From: Paraburkholderia rhynchosiae
Lineage (GTDB): Bacteria > Pseudomonadota > Gammaproteobacteria > Burkholderiales > Burkholderiaceae
Direction of reading: 5' to 3'
Assembly: GCF_002879865.1 (NCBI RefSeq)
Contig: NZ_PNXY01000002.1
Location: forward strand, 408,128 to 472,127
DNA: 64,000 nucleotides
A program made the translations under genes and the position numbers. The notes beneath the pieces are model-generated. The model saw nothing but the letters and a program-made list of their open reading frames with translations. It ran no database searches and was not told the origin of the DNA. This document shows, piece by piece, positions 1 to 8,215 of the stretch (the stretch's first letter is position 1; the number at the start of each line of letters is the position of its first letter).

Positions 1-1
1 C

Positions 2-364
2 GCGCTGCTCGACAAACTCGGTGTGCGCTGGAAGCTGCTCGTTACAGGATGCTGCGGCATGGCTGGATCGTTCGGTTTCAACAAAGAGCACTATGAACTG
101 TCGATGAGAGTGGCGGAAGACAAGCTACTGCCACTTTTGCGCGCAGCGCCGTCGGATGCATTGATCGTGACGAACGGCTTCAGTTGCCGTGAGCAAATCG
201 AACAAGGTGCGAAGCGACCGGTCTTGCATATCGCCGAGCTCGTGCTTCGTGCGCTTAGGAGTGCGCATGCCGGCCATCTTGGCTCTCGATCCAGCATCGC
301 GGGCGACCTAACTTCAGCTGCAAATGGCGCATCTTTGCGCTCGATCCGGACAGATCAGGCCTGA
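2..364 (+). CDS. C-terminal end of an FAD-binding/(4Fe-4S) oxidoreductase (partial)
   Basis: Only the last ~120 residues are in the window; the reading frame is open from base 2. The segment GCCGMAGSFGF with a following paired-cysteine-poor tail (VTNGFSCREQI, then HIAELVLRAL) matches the C-terminal CCG domain of glycolate-oxidase/YdiJ-type FAD-linked oxidases, where CCG cysteines bind an iron-sulfur centre and the enzyme oxidises 2-hydroxyacids. The last ~35 residues after ELVLRAL look non-conserved. Family assignment rests on the CCG motif and the NGFSC block; the substrate cannot be told. The N-terminal FAD domain would lie upstream of the window. Confidence 0.8.
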   Translation, partial: ALLDKLGVRWKLLVTGCCGMAGSFGFNKEHYELSMRVAEDKLLPLLRAAPSDALIVTNGFSCREQIEQGAKRPVLHIAELVLRALRSAHAGHLGSRSSIAGDLTSAANGASLRSIRTDQA

Positions 365-414
365 GTAGCGTTCAACACTTCTTGGTCGGGTCCCTTCACG
401 GAACGAGGAACGTT

Positions 415-678
415 ATGGCGATTTCAGGATTGTCGTTGAGAAATATGGTGCAGGACTGGTTGGCGCCTGACCCGAAGAGAGGATTTCGGGTCAGCCATTA
501 CGGACGATCCGGACACGGGCGCTACGTTTGTGTCGTCGCAGACAATGGGGCGGGCTCAAGGGCAATGTTCTTTTTTCGCCACCGTGACGGGTCATGGTGC
601 ATCTTCCCGCCACAGCCAGAAAGACCCGCCATGCAGGTTGCGGGGAATTGTGTTGGACACGAAAGCGTAAATCAATAG
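415..678 (+). CDS. hypothetical protein, 87 aa
   Basis: The ATG at 415 is chosen because a GAGGA box lies 5-6 bases upstream; an in-frame ATG at 382 has no ribosome binding site. The product is a small, soluble, probably beta-rich protein (segment RYVCVVADNGAGSRAMFFFRH) with no signal peptide or membrane segment. I do not recognise the family. It stands alone between the oxidase tail and the EAL gene. Confidence 0.55.
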   Translation: MAISGLSLRNMVQDWLAPDPKRGFRVSHYGRSGHGRYVCVVADNGAGSRAMFFFRHRDGSWCIFPPQPERPAMQVAGNCVGHESVNQ

Positions 679-1047
679 GCCGACGGAGCTGTTAGCCGGA
701 CTATGCTCCGATTCCCTTATCGTTGCCTCCTTGGAAGGATGCAATGGTTAAACCAATACCCGATGATGTCCTGTGGTCACTAATTCAACTATCTTTGCCG
801 CCGATCAAGCGGCAGCGCGCTTGATAACCCGCATGTGCGCCTTTGTGCTGCGGCGCAGTGCTAAAGAACCTTCTGTCCGTGCACGTCCCGGAGTGATTCG
901 ACGAGCACGGAGCGGTAGAACAGCCTGCGTGCACGAGCTTGCCTTCCGTCACGCATCGCGACCTACGGTGCCGCGATGAGCAATCGCCTTCGGCTCGTCC
1001 GCCGGTCAACGGAGGTCAGATCGCTTTCAATAGCGGAGGAGGAAAAT
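679..1047. other. intergenic stretch without a recognisable gene
   Basis: Short open frames occur here on both strands but none has a ribosome binding site or a protein-like composition. The end of the stretch carries the strong ribosome binding site of the EAL gene. No promoter or terminator could be called with confidence. Confidence 0.5.
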
Positions 1048-2271
1048 GTGCAGGGCACATGCGAGGCAGCGAACGAAAGTCCGGTGTCCGAGAGCACCGC
1101 ACGCAGGAACTCACTGTGCATCGTGGCGTCAATCCGTAACCTCGCGCACATTGAAAGCGCTTACGGCACCGCAACCGCGCTGAACGTCAGGCATGTTGTG
1201 CACGGGCGCGCTCGCGATTTCTGTACGCGCGAGTCGGGCATCATGACGCGCAGCGGAGAGCAGATTGTCGTTCTGATTGACCGTGCTGTTCCTGAAGACC
1301 TGGCGAACGCTCACGCAGTTTGCAGCGACCATAGCATCGTCGATGCGGTCGTCGCGGCGCTGGGCGACGCGCCGGTGTTCACGTCGATGGGCCCGATCCG
1401 CGCAGCCATCGGTGCATCGATCCCGACCTGCGACGGCACACCGTTCGACCCCGAAAAAGAAGCATCCGCGGAGATGCGCATGGGCACCGGAAAGTGGCGG
1501 ACCCGATACGCGCGGGACATGGAAATTGCCGGGGAACTGCTAGGCGCGATGGAACGCGACGAGTTGTGCTTCCGCTATGAGAAGGTCTGCAGCGCGACCG
1601 GTACGGAGAGCGTCAGCTATTGGGAGGCGTTGTTGTGCAGGACCGGAGATGGCGTACCGGTCAGTGTAGGCAAATGGATTCCCGCTCTCGAACGGCTCGG
1701 ACTGGTGAGCCGCCTCGACAGATGGGTCGTGACGACCGTGATCGATACGCTGCGTGCGCATCCGGGCATGTCGCTGGGCTGTAACGTGTCAATTCAGAGT
1801 GCAGCGCTCGGCGGCTGGCGGTCGACGGTCATCGAAACCCTTGCCGGGGAGCCTCAGGTCGCGGCACGGCTCGTCATCGAGTTGACGGAAAGCGCGCCGC
1901 TGACCGACATCGACGCAGTCGCGGACTTCGTCCGGGCGCTGCAACAGCTCGGATGTCGCGTCGCTCTCGATGACATCGGTGCAGGCTACAGTTCCGTGCG
2001 GAGTCTTATGGAACTGGGTGTGGACATTGCAAAAGTCGATGGTGGATATCTGCATCGGGCCCGCTCGAACGGATGCGCACGAGTACATCTGGGTGCGCTG
2101 ATCCGTCTGGCGCGAAGATGCGCTTCGCATGTGGTGGTCGAACGTGTCGAGGACGAGGAAGACCTGCACCTATCCCAGGCCTGTGGCGCGCATTGGGTTC
2201 AGGGATATCTCTTCGAGCCCATCTTCGCCGCCGGTTTGACACAATCCGCGTCTGAGCCCGAACGGGACTGA
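1048..2271 (+). CDS. EAL-domain protein (cyclic-di-GMP phosphodiesterase or sensor)
   Basis: 407 aa from a GTG start preceded at 5 bases by GGAGGAGG. An upstream in-frame ATG at 976 has no such site. The N-terminal ~160 residues resemble a degenerate GGDEF-like or unrelated domain with no GGDEF motif. The C-terminal half is an EAL domain: EALL at residue ~193, NVS and IELTES further on, a DD pair in LDDIGAGYSS at ~308, lysine in AKVD at ~329, glutamate in VVVERVE at ~365, and QGYLFEP near the end. The main metal-binding and catalytic residues therefore appear to be kept, so hydrolysis of c-di-GMP to pGpG is plausible. The usual DDFGTGYSS is altered to DDIGAGYSS. Cytosolic; no membrane segment seen. 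Confidence 0.85.
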   Translation: MQGTCEAANESPVSESTARRNSLCIVASIRNLAHIESAYGTATALNVRHVVHGRARDFCTRESGIMTRSGEQIVVLIDRAVPEDLANAHAVCSDHSIVDAVVAALGDAPVFTSMGPIRAAIGASIPTCDGTPFDPEKEASAEMRMGTGKWRTRYARDMEIAGELLGAMERDELCFRYEKVCSATGTESVSYWEALLCRTGDGVPVSVGKWIPALERLGLVSRLDRWVVTTVIDTLRAHPGMSLGCNVSIQSAALGGWRSTVIETLAGEPQVAARLVIELTESAPLTDIDAVADFVRALQQLGCRVALDDIGAGYSSVRSLMELGVDIAKVDGGYLHRARSNGCARVHLGALIRLARRCASHVVVERVEDEEDLHLSQACGAHWVQGYLFEPIFAAGLTQSASEPERD

Positions 2272-2310
2272 TGCGCGAGATGGAAGGTCCTGCGTGAGAA
2301 AGGAGAAGTC

Positions 2311-2540
2311 ATGAGCGACGTCTATCAGTACAAACCTGGAAGTGGCGTGCCGGTCGTCACACAGCCCATCCCTGGCACGCGGAGCTGCAGGCCCGCCTGC
2401 AATTTTCTTCTTCCGCGACAAAGACCGCGCCTGATGCGTCTTCCCGCCTGAGTCCGAACGTCCGTGATGGAGTGTTTCCCGCAGGTGCAGCGCGACAGAG
2501 GATCGACGCGGCCATCAAAGCCGGGCAAGTCCGGGATTGA
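2311..2540 (+). pseudogene. small gene apparently split by a frameshift
   Basis: A strong ribosome binding site (AGGAG) precedes an ATG at 2311 that opens MSDVYQYKPGSGVPVVTQPIPG. This frame then runs into a cysteine/arginine-rich tail and stops at 2451. The neighbouring frame reads on with protein-like sequence (WHAELQARLQF, then ARQRIDAAIKAGQVRD) to a stop at 2540. The natural reading is one ~75-residue protein with a single-base change near 2370-2390. A genuine 46-residue product is the alternative. Function unknown. Confidence 0.4.
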
Positions 2541-2553
2541 GTGGAGTACAGAA

Positions 2554-2763
2554 ATGTTTGAGAAATCGAAGCCGCTAACGCCCGAGTACGCCCGCGAGCT
2601 GGAAGTATGGACGTGCGCCTGGTACGACGAAGCCGTTGCGGCGAATTTCGTGCGCCCGCCGTATCACCCTGACGCGACGATCATCAAACGTCTCCAGGGC
2701 TACTTCCACGCCGGCCTGGCGCCGGCTGAAGCCGCAGTGGCATGCTTCGGAAGGAATCACTGA
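2554..2763 (+). CDS. hypothetical protein, 69 aa
   Basis: ATG at 2554, 13 bases after the stop of the preceding small reading frame, so the two may be cotranscribed. The protein is charged and helical (PLTPEYARELEVWTCAWYDEAV; LAPAEAAVACFG), with no signal peptide or membrane segment. The family is not recognised; protein-like composition and consistent third-position GC support it as real. Confidence 0.6.
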   Translation: MFEKSKPLTPEYARELEVWTCAWYDEAVAANFVRPPYHPDATIIKRLQGYFHAGLAPAEAAVACFGRNH

Positions 2764-3065
2764 ACGGTGTCGTCATCGCGTCCCCGCTGGGCAAGGATGG
2801 TCCTGCGGAAGGCACACAACGATCCACGGAGGCAATGAATGCCCAGCCCGTTACACGCGTGTATTAACCACTGGGAATCGGGCAACAACTTTGAGCGAAG
2901 GTGCGCGTCTGTTGGTGTACGAAGGCAGCGCCTTGGCACCTGAACGACGGAAACCATCGACGCGAAGCCCTCGGGCGGCTGTGGGGCGGCGCCGCCGCAT
3001 TCCAGACAGAATGTTTTTTTGTTGATACCTATGCGTGGTTCGGGAGGAGGGCACGACGTTTGAAC
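2764..3065. other. intergenic stretch upstream of the ArgP-like regulator
   Basis: About 300 bases with no supported gene. Open frames on both strands are shadows extending from the regulator gene. An AT-rich run near 3009-3020 could be part of a promoter, but no convincing -35/-10 pair was found. Confidence 0.45.
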
Positions 3066-3971
3066 ATGATCGAACTGGAGACGTTTGCCGCGGTGGTCGA
3101 ACATCGCAGCTTCGCGCAGGCGGCGGTTGCGTTGAATATCTCCTCTGCTGCAGCGACGCGCCGCGTGAAGCGGCTCGAACAGTCGATCGGGGCGCTGCTG
3201 CTGATTCGCGAACCGACGGTGATGCCGACGAAAGCGGGCGAAGACGTGTTTCGTCATTTCATGGCGGTCCGGCTTCAGGAAGATGACCTGCTGCGGCGTG
3301 TCACGCCGGGGAAAGCGGCGACAACAGCGCTTGCCCTTGCCGTCAACGCCGATTCGCTTGCCACCTGGTTTGAGCCGGTCACGCGTGAGCTGGCGCAACA
3401 CCATGTGGCGCTGGAGATCGTCGTGGACGACCAGGACCATACGCTCGAGGCACTGGCGCGCGGCGACGTCAAGGGCTTCCTGTCCACGCAACCGGAACCG
3501 GTGGTCGATCGTTTCGTGGCGGAGCCGGTCGGACAGATGCGCTATCAGTGTGTCGCTACACCCGGATTCGCCCGCCAACATTTCGCCGGTGGTCTGACCT
3601 TGCCGGGGGTGCTCGAGGCCACCGCCATCCTGTTTGACCGCAAGGACACCCTGCACGATGTGTTTCTAGGGTTGCATTTCGGGGTGACGGTCGGCCGGTA
3701 CCCCCGACACTATTTTCCTTCGCCGGCGGCCTTGCTCAATGCGATCCTGGACGAGCTCGGTTACGGGCTGGTTCCCGCCATGCAGGCGGAGCCGCTGGTC
3801 CGTGGTGGCAGACTGGTGGCGCTCGCCCCCGGGCACGACCTGATGCTCGATCTTTACTGGCATCACTGGGAGCAGGAGCCCGAGCCGCTTGCGACGATCA
3901 GCGCACTGGTCATGGCAGCGGCGCGGCGGAGTCTGGTTCAGCCGGTCCCGGGGCGAGAGCGCGCCAGTTGA
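3066..3971 (+). CDS. LysR-family regulator, ArgP/IciA-like
   Basis: 301 aa from the ATG at 3066, which opens the typical LysR start MIELETFAAVVEHRSFAQAA. The N-terminal winged helix-turn-helix spans residues ~1-60 (ALNISSAAATRRVKRLEQSIGALLL) and the periplasmic-binding-like effector domain fills the rest. The pattern (RVKRLEQ... LLIREP, and later YFPSPAALLNAILDELGYGLVPAMQAEPL) resembles ArgP, which in many proteobacteria controls the amino-acid exporter LysE/ArgO. No lysE-like gene is adjacent here; the neighbouring gene is a convergently oriented permease. Effector and target are therefore inferences. Confidence 0.8.
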   Translation: MIELETFAAVVEHRSFAQAAVALNISSAAATRRVKRLEQSIGALLLIREPTVMPTKAGEDVFRHFMAVRLQEDDLLRRVTPGKAATTALALAVNADSLATWFEPVTRELAQHHVALEIVVDDQDHTLEALARGDVKGFLSTQPEPVVDRFVAEPVGQMRYQCVATPGFARQHFAGGLTLPGVLEATAILFDRKDTLHDVFLGLHFGVTVGRYPRHYFPSPAALLNAILDELGYGLVPAMQAEPLVRGGRLVALAPGHDLMLDLYWHHWEQEPEPLATISALVMAAARRSLVQPVPGRERAS

Positions 3972-4149
3972 CGGAGCGTTGCGACTCGCGTGATCCAGGC
4001 AGTGATCGCGTCACTGTGAAAGTTGCGATCACCGGCGACGTTGTGGGCCTCGGCGTGCTGGCTTGTCGACCGGTTGATGGTGCCGGTTGGTCGCTACATG
4101 GCTAACACGCAGGAGCACGATCGGGGCGCGTTCGGGTCGCCAGGCGATT

Positions 4150-5400
4150 CTATGACCGCGCGCGCCCGAGTAACGGCGCGAACTGCCATGCGACCGGCAC
4201 ACAGGCGGAGGCGAGCAGCCCTGCCGGAAGCGGGAGCCAACCGGGCAGATTGCCGATACCGGTCCAGTTCATTACCGAAACGAGCAGGGAAACGATGGTG
4301 CCAGACAGCAACATCGCTGATGCACAGCGCGGGGGGATCTGTCGACCACTCTCGTGGAAGACGAACAGCAACCCGACGGCCGCAACATAGACGATGTTCA
4401 GTGAAACGATGGTCGACACAATCGCCTGACCATCAGTCGCGATTGCGCAGCCAATGGCGATGATCAGCAGGCGCGACGCGTAGCCGTAGCGACCATCGCC
4501 GGCATGCAGGCCCTCAAGTGCCGATGACATCGCGCGTGTGATCGCGGTCCCTGATCCGAGAGCAGAAAGCAGGATCACGCCGATGCAAACGGGTCCCATC
4601 GCCCCACTCGTTTGCAGCATGATCCACGGGATCGCGCTCGCGGTGTCCGTCAGGCCGGACAGCTGGCCGGCGTGAAGCGCCGCGATAACTGTTGCGGCCG
4701 GGAGAAACCCGGTCACCACGAGCAAGACGCTCGCGAACACGCAGCCTAGCCACGCATCTCGTGGTCGGCGTGCAGCGATGACGAACTGTTGATAGTCCGA
4801 TCCTGTGATCACCAGAAACCCGACTGCCGCGGTGGTCACCAGTGTTTCGGCGCGTGGCGCGGCGCGTGTTTCCTGGATAAAGGACGGCCAAGCATGGAGG
4901 TACACGGTTAGCCCGTTCGAACCAACAAGCGCATGCACGAGTGCGATGTTCGTTGCGAGCAGGCAGCACGCGAAGAGCGTTGCCGCCATGCCGAGGTCGA
5001 TGGAGGACATGACCAGCAGCGCCGCGGCGATCACCGCCAGTGCATGGGTTGCCGGCAGTCCCGTCGCGACAAGCACGGCGATACCGCCATGGATCTGGGC
5101 GGCCAGCACGCCGGACATCCAGACGAGCGAGAGGAGCGCGACGAGCTTGCGCACGACGGGACCGTAACGCTCGCCCAACACGTCCCAGATGAGTTCGCGT
5201 CCCCGCCAGAGCGCTGGTGCGGCCAGCGCCAGCGCGAGCATGCCCAGTGCGGTGACGATCGCATACAGGCTGCCCGCCATACCAGCATGGAGTGCCATTT
5301 CGCCGGAACCGAGCAGGAATGCCACACCGTAGCTTGCCGAGACCAGCAGCGCAGCCACGTGGACCGCACCGAGATTACGCTGCAACATTTTCGCCTCCAT
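4150..5400 (-). CDS. multi-pass permease, sodium:solute-symporter-like
   Basis: 416 aa from an ATG at 5400 with GGGAAG upstream; an extended upstream frame has no start support. About a dozen hydrophobic helices fill the protein (for example YGVAFLLGSGEMALHAGMAG near the start, LLIIAIGCAIATDGQAIVS late), so it is an inner-membrane transporter. The GSGEMALHAGMAGSLYAI and VITGSDYQQFVIAARRP segments recall the SSS/APC fold, but the family call is tentative and the substrate unknown. It starts inside the last 26 bases of the desaturase gene on the same strand, so the two are translationally linked. It is convergent with the ArgP-like gene. Confidence 0.65.
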   Translation of the reverse strand: MEAKMLQRNLGAVHVAALLVSASYGVAFLLGSGEMALHAGMAGSLYAIVTALGMLALALAAPALWRGRELIWDVLGERYGPVVRKLVALLSLVWMSGVLAAQIHGGIAVLVATGLPATHALAVIAAALLVMSSIDLGMAATLFACCLLATNIALVHALVGSNGLTVYLHAWPSFIQETRAAPRAETLVTTAAVGFLVITGSDYQQFVIAARRPRDAWLGCVFASVLLVVTGFLPAATVIAALHAGQLSGLTDTASAIPWIMLQTSGAMGPVCIGVILLSALGSGTAITRAMSSALEGLHAGDGRYGYASRLLIIAIGCAIATDGQAIVSTIVSLNIVYVAAVGLLFVFHESGRQIPPRCASAMLLSGTIVSLLVSVMNWTGIGNLPGWLPLPAGLLASACVPVAWQFAPLLGRARS

Positions 5401-6328
5401 GGACTTCCCATTCACGCACGACTGCATCAGGGCCGCGAAAATACGCGTGGCAGACTCTGGCCGCGCCGGCGAAGACAGGCAATGCCAGCAGCTCGCGTTG
5501 CGCATGTGCGAGGCGGTGATAGGGAATCGACGGCATCAGGTGATGCGTGAGGTGGTAGCCGTTGTTGTGCGGGTGAATGATCCGCCGCCATAGACTGCGG
5601 GAAGAAGCGTCGCGCGTGTAGCTGAAGATCCCGCCTCGCTCCAGACCAAAGTGGTCGCACAGCTCACGAAACGTCGTGATCGCGTGAAAGGCAGTGGCTC
5701 TCGCCAGCATCCATATGCCGAAGAAAAGCGCCGCCGGGTAAACGCCCCATACAAGCGTTATGGCACCCAGTACGGCGGCCCACCATCCGGCCATGCCGAA
5801 GCGCTGCATCCAGCTGAGCCTCGACAGATGCAGATGCCCGAACGTCGAGCTCGACCAGGCCGCTGGCGCGAGCAGAACCTTGAAAAACGGCTGCCACCAG
5901 CGTTCGCCGGGATTCGGACGAACGGCGATGTAGTCAGGATCGCGCGCCGGGTCGCCGAGCCACGCATGATGGCGGGCGTGGAGCTCACGATAGAGCGCAA
6001 GGCTGTTGAAGAGCGCCGGTTCGATGAAGAGGCGCGCGAGGGCATCATTGAGGCGAGATGAGCGGGCAAGATTGCGGTGCGCGGCGTCGTGCAGCAGGTT
6101 GCCGAGCGCACGCTGCCGGTTACCGACCCATGCAACGATCGCCGGCGCCGACCACCATCCAAGGCGCTGCAGGATCAGCATGGCGGCGGTGATGCTCATC
6201 CAGTCGAATACGATATCGACGACGACATGGATTACGTCGGGCGATGTCATGGCACGGTGAATCATGTTCCACTCTGGAAACGCGGAGCGGATCAGATCCT
6301 GGTCCCGGATCACGGCGCGACTATTCAT
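5375..6328 (-). CDS. membrane fatty acid desaturase family protein
   Basis: 317 aa from an ATG at 6328 with GCGAGGT upstream. The three histidine boxes of the membrane di-iron desaturase/hydroxylase superfamily are present: HDAAH at residues 80-84, HARHH at 117-121 and GYHLTHH at 257-263. Hydrophobic segments lie around 35-70 and 175-215. Known members insert double bonds or hydroxyls into acyl chains or other lipids using O2 and an electron donor. No ferredoxin or reductase gene is adjacent. It overlaps the following permease gene, suggesting that the desaturase product or substrate is linked to that transporter, which is an inference. Confidence 0.85.
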   Translation of the reverse strand: MNSRAVIRDQDLIRSAFPEWNMIHRAMTSPDVIHVVVDIVFDWMSITAAMLILQRLGWWSAPAIVAWVGNRQRALGNLLHDAAHRNLARSSRLNDALARLFIEPALFNSLALYRELHARHHAWLGDPARDPDYIAVRPNPGERWWQPFFKVLLAPAAWSSSTFGHLHLSRLSWMQRFGMAGWWAAVLGAITLVWGVYPAALFFGIWMLARATAFHAITTFRELCDHFGLERGGIFSYTRDASSRSLWRRIIHPHNNGYHLTHHLMPSIPYHRLAHAQRELLALPVFAGAARVCHAYFRGPDAVVREWEVHGGENVAA

Positions 6329-6661
6329 GGATACCTCGCATGGGTCAGTTCGCAAGGAAGACAATCACGTCGTCCGCAGCGGACGCGAACTGCGCGGCAG
6401 GCGGACGGGCGAAAACACAACTGAGTTTTGATCTTACGAAAGGAGGGGGCCGGTCGGTCACGCGTTGCGCAAATATTCGTACAGTTGCATTTTCGGCAGC
6501 GGCATGCGCGATGGGCCTCCTTCCTTGCCGGCTGTTTCCGGCGGCAAGGAAATGAACGGCGCGAGTGTGAACGGGCAGACACCTGTGCGTTACGCTTCAG
6601 GGATATTGGGCGTGTGGGTCAATGCCTGGTAGAACTGCGTAACGTCACGCGATAAGACGCA
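6329..6661. other. intergenic stretch without a supported gene
   Basis: Several short open frames exist on both strands, but none combines a ribosome binding site with protein-like composition. A purine-rich GAAAGGAGGGGG run at about 6437-6448 resembles a ribosome binding site but is followed by no convincing reading frame. Confidence 0.4.
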
Positions 6662-6874
6662 GTGAGCTTTGAAGAAGCACTGAACAGACAGGCGGTCCGG
6701 TGGCGTTGTAGCGTCAATTTGCGTGCTGTGTTGTCACGTGCCCTGTATGGAATCCGCGGCGACGCGGTGCTTGCCTATGACGATGGCCGCAGGCAGTGTT
6801 ACTGGCAACCGTTGTCATGGTGTCAACAGGATTGCGTCGTGGACTTGGCGAATCAAGGCACCATCACGGGGTGA
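6662..6874 (+). CDS. possible small hypothetical protein, 70 aa
   Basis: GTG-initiated frame with no strong ribosome binding site. The C-terminal part (RGDAVLAYDDGRRQCYWQPLSW) has a protein-like mix of charged and aromatic residues; the N-terminal part is less convincing. No family recognised. It may equally be chance. Confidence 0.3.
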   Translation: MSFEEALNRQAVRWRCSVNLRAVLSRALYGIRGDAVLAYDDGRRQCYWQPLSWCQQDCVVDLANQGTITG

Positions 6875-6968
6875 TGCCGTATCGTGCGGAGCATTGATCA
6901 AGGGGCCGCAGGATTTTCACGAATCAGCGTGCTGGCCAGGCCCAGAGCCAGGAACGGAACGTACACGG

Positions 6969-7181
6969 CTATGATGGTCCGCCGTCATCGACCGGTTCCG
7001 TCGAGAGGTGGATCTGAAACCCGATGGGTACCTGCTGTGCAATGACGAGTTCGAGACGGATATGTATGTCGGGTGCCGACGGGATTTTTGCGGCATGCCC
7101 GCCACGCGCAAGCAGGGCATCCTTCTCGATCTCGGTTGCCAGTTGATCGAGTTCCTTGCTGATTTCTTCCCGGCGTCCCAT
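6969..7181 (-). CDS. small hypothetical protein, 70 aa
   Basis: The ATG at 7181 has GGGAG six bases upstream, which decides it over a longer frame starting at 7226. The N-terminal half is a strongly charged amphipathic helix (MGRREEISKELDQLATEIEKDAL) and the C-terminal half is beta-like (IHIRLELVIAQQVPIGFQIHL). Family unknown. It lies on the same strand as the XRE regulator gene about 135 bases upstream and could share its transcript. Confidence 0.6.
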   Translation of the reverse strand: MGRREEISKELDQLATEIEKDALLARGGHAAKIPSAPDIHIRLELVIAQQVPIGFQIHLSTEPVDDGGPS

Positions 7182-7317
7182 TCCATTCTCCCGACCGATG
7201 GCGATATCGCAGGCGTTTTCACGCATGCGCTAAAAGGCGTTACGTCGGAAGATTAATGTTCGCCCGATGTTGACGGGCGCCGTTGCAGAATTGTTCCCGC
7301 TGCTGACCTGGGCGCAA

Positions 7318-7755
7318 TCATCGCGTCAGGCGACCGATGCGTGAATCCTTCAGGATCTGCTCGGCGCTCTCGCCCAGCAACTGGCACTGCTCGTAGAGCA
7401 GGCCAATGAGTCGCGCCTTTTTCTTCGCATCGAGTGGCGCCTCTAGACGCTGTTCGATCCGTTCGACGGAGACCAGCACGCTGTCGAGCGTCTTCTGGTC
7501 GAGCCGGTACCGCACATCCCGGTCGAGAATCATGCTGCCGTCGCCTGACAGCAGCCAGACGGGATCGACTGAAAACCGCTCGTATAGCCCGCGCAGCAGT
7601 TCGATCGGGATCGCACGCTCCCCGCGCTCGTAATTGGCATAGGCGCGCAGAGACAGCCCGAGCTGCCGGGCCATCTTGTCCTGCGACAGGCCGAGATGCT
7701 CGCGCACCTGTGCAACCCGCTGATGAGAGTCTTCGTGATCAGTGGTGCTTGACAT
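7318..7755 (-). CDS. XRE-family transcriptional regulator
   Basis: 145 aa. A Cro/C1-type helix-turn-helix spans residues ~12-65 (VREHLGLSQDKMARQLGLSLRAYANYERGERAIP), followed by a helical C-terminal region probably used for dimerisation (LVSVERIEQRLEA). It is divergent from the AlpA-like/ParA genes across a short intergenic region with a good sigma70-type promoter for this gene. That arrangement is typical of a repressor governing the core genes of a mobile element and its own promoter; this role is inferred from position. Confidence 0.85.
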   Translation of the reverse strand: MSSTTDHEDSHQRVAQVREHLGLSQDKMARQLGLSLRAYANYERGERAIPIELLRGLYERFSVDPVWLLSGDGSMILDRDVRYRLDQKTLDSVLVSVERIEQRLEAPLDAKKKARLIGLLYEQCQLLGESAEQILKDSRIGRLTR

Positions 7756-7791
7756 GTCTGTCTCACATTCCTAGAGTGATCGTGTGCCTTG

Positions 7792-7819
7792 ATTATAGGT
7801 ACATTCGAGTAATAGACAA
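7792..7819 (-). promoter_or_regulatory. sigma70-type promoter of the XRE regulator gene
   Basis: Reading the minus strand, TTGTCT (7819-7814) is followed after 16 bases by a perfect TATAAT (7797-7792). Transcription would start near 7785, about 30 bases before the ATG at 7755. The same interval contains GGTAC/GTACC half-sites (about 7798-7834) that could be an operator for the divergent genes. Confidence 0.7.
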
Positions 7820-7888
7820 TCCTGGACGTACCCGAACGAAATGAGCTCTCGCTGGACGGGTGGTGCGTCGAGGTGCCGTGGAGGGAAA

Positions 7889-8149
7889 GTGACAAGCAGG
7901 CGCTTCTACACGCTGGAAGAGATTGCGCGAGAGCTGCATATCGCGCCGGCGACAGCACGCAACCGCCTGACGCTCGGGCTGCCGATGCCACCGTCAATTC
8001 GCGTGGGGCGCCGGCGTCTTTTTCCGGTCGACCAGTATGAAAAGTGGATCGCCTCGCAACTGACGCACTCCGGTGGAAACGAGGCCGCCGGAGACGTCAC
8101 CGAGGACGGCAGTCGCGATCCATACGGGCCGTCTCACGATCCGACGTAG
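7889..8149 (+). CDS. AlpA/MerR-like helix-turn-helix DNA-binding protein
   Basis: 86 aa from a GTG at 7889 preceded by GGAGGG; an in-frame ATG at 7841 lacks a ribosome binding site but cannot be excluded. Residues ~3-55 form a MerR/excisionase-type winged helix (RFYTLEEIARELHIAPATARNRL, then a wing with VGRRRLFPVDQYEKWIAS). Such small proteins act as excisionase-like or transcriptional activators in islands and prophages. Position just before parA suggests control of the maintenance module. The C-terminal tail is acidic and not conserved-looking. Confidence 0.7.
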   Translation: MTSRRFYTLEEIARELHIAPATARNRLTLGLPMPPSIRVGRRRLFPVDQYEKWIASQLTHSGGNEAAGDVTEDGSRDPYGPSHDPT

Positions 8150-8215
8150 CGACCATATTCTTTTTCATTAACTGAATTTCCACTCAAGCGATGACGCTGT
8201 ACTGGATCTCCCACC

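Noticed and set aside
2757..3656. Long open frame on the minus strand over the ArgP-like regulator gene
   Set aside because: High arginine/cysteine content, no ribosome binding site, opposite to a clear LysR gene; a shadow of GC-rich codon bias.
7318..7755. The XRE regulator as an integrase or excisionase marker of the left element end
   Set aside because: It is a Cro/C1-type regulator only; no integrase or att repeat was found nearby, so the left boundary is left open.
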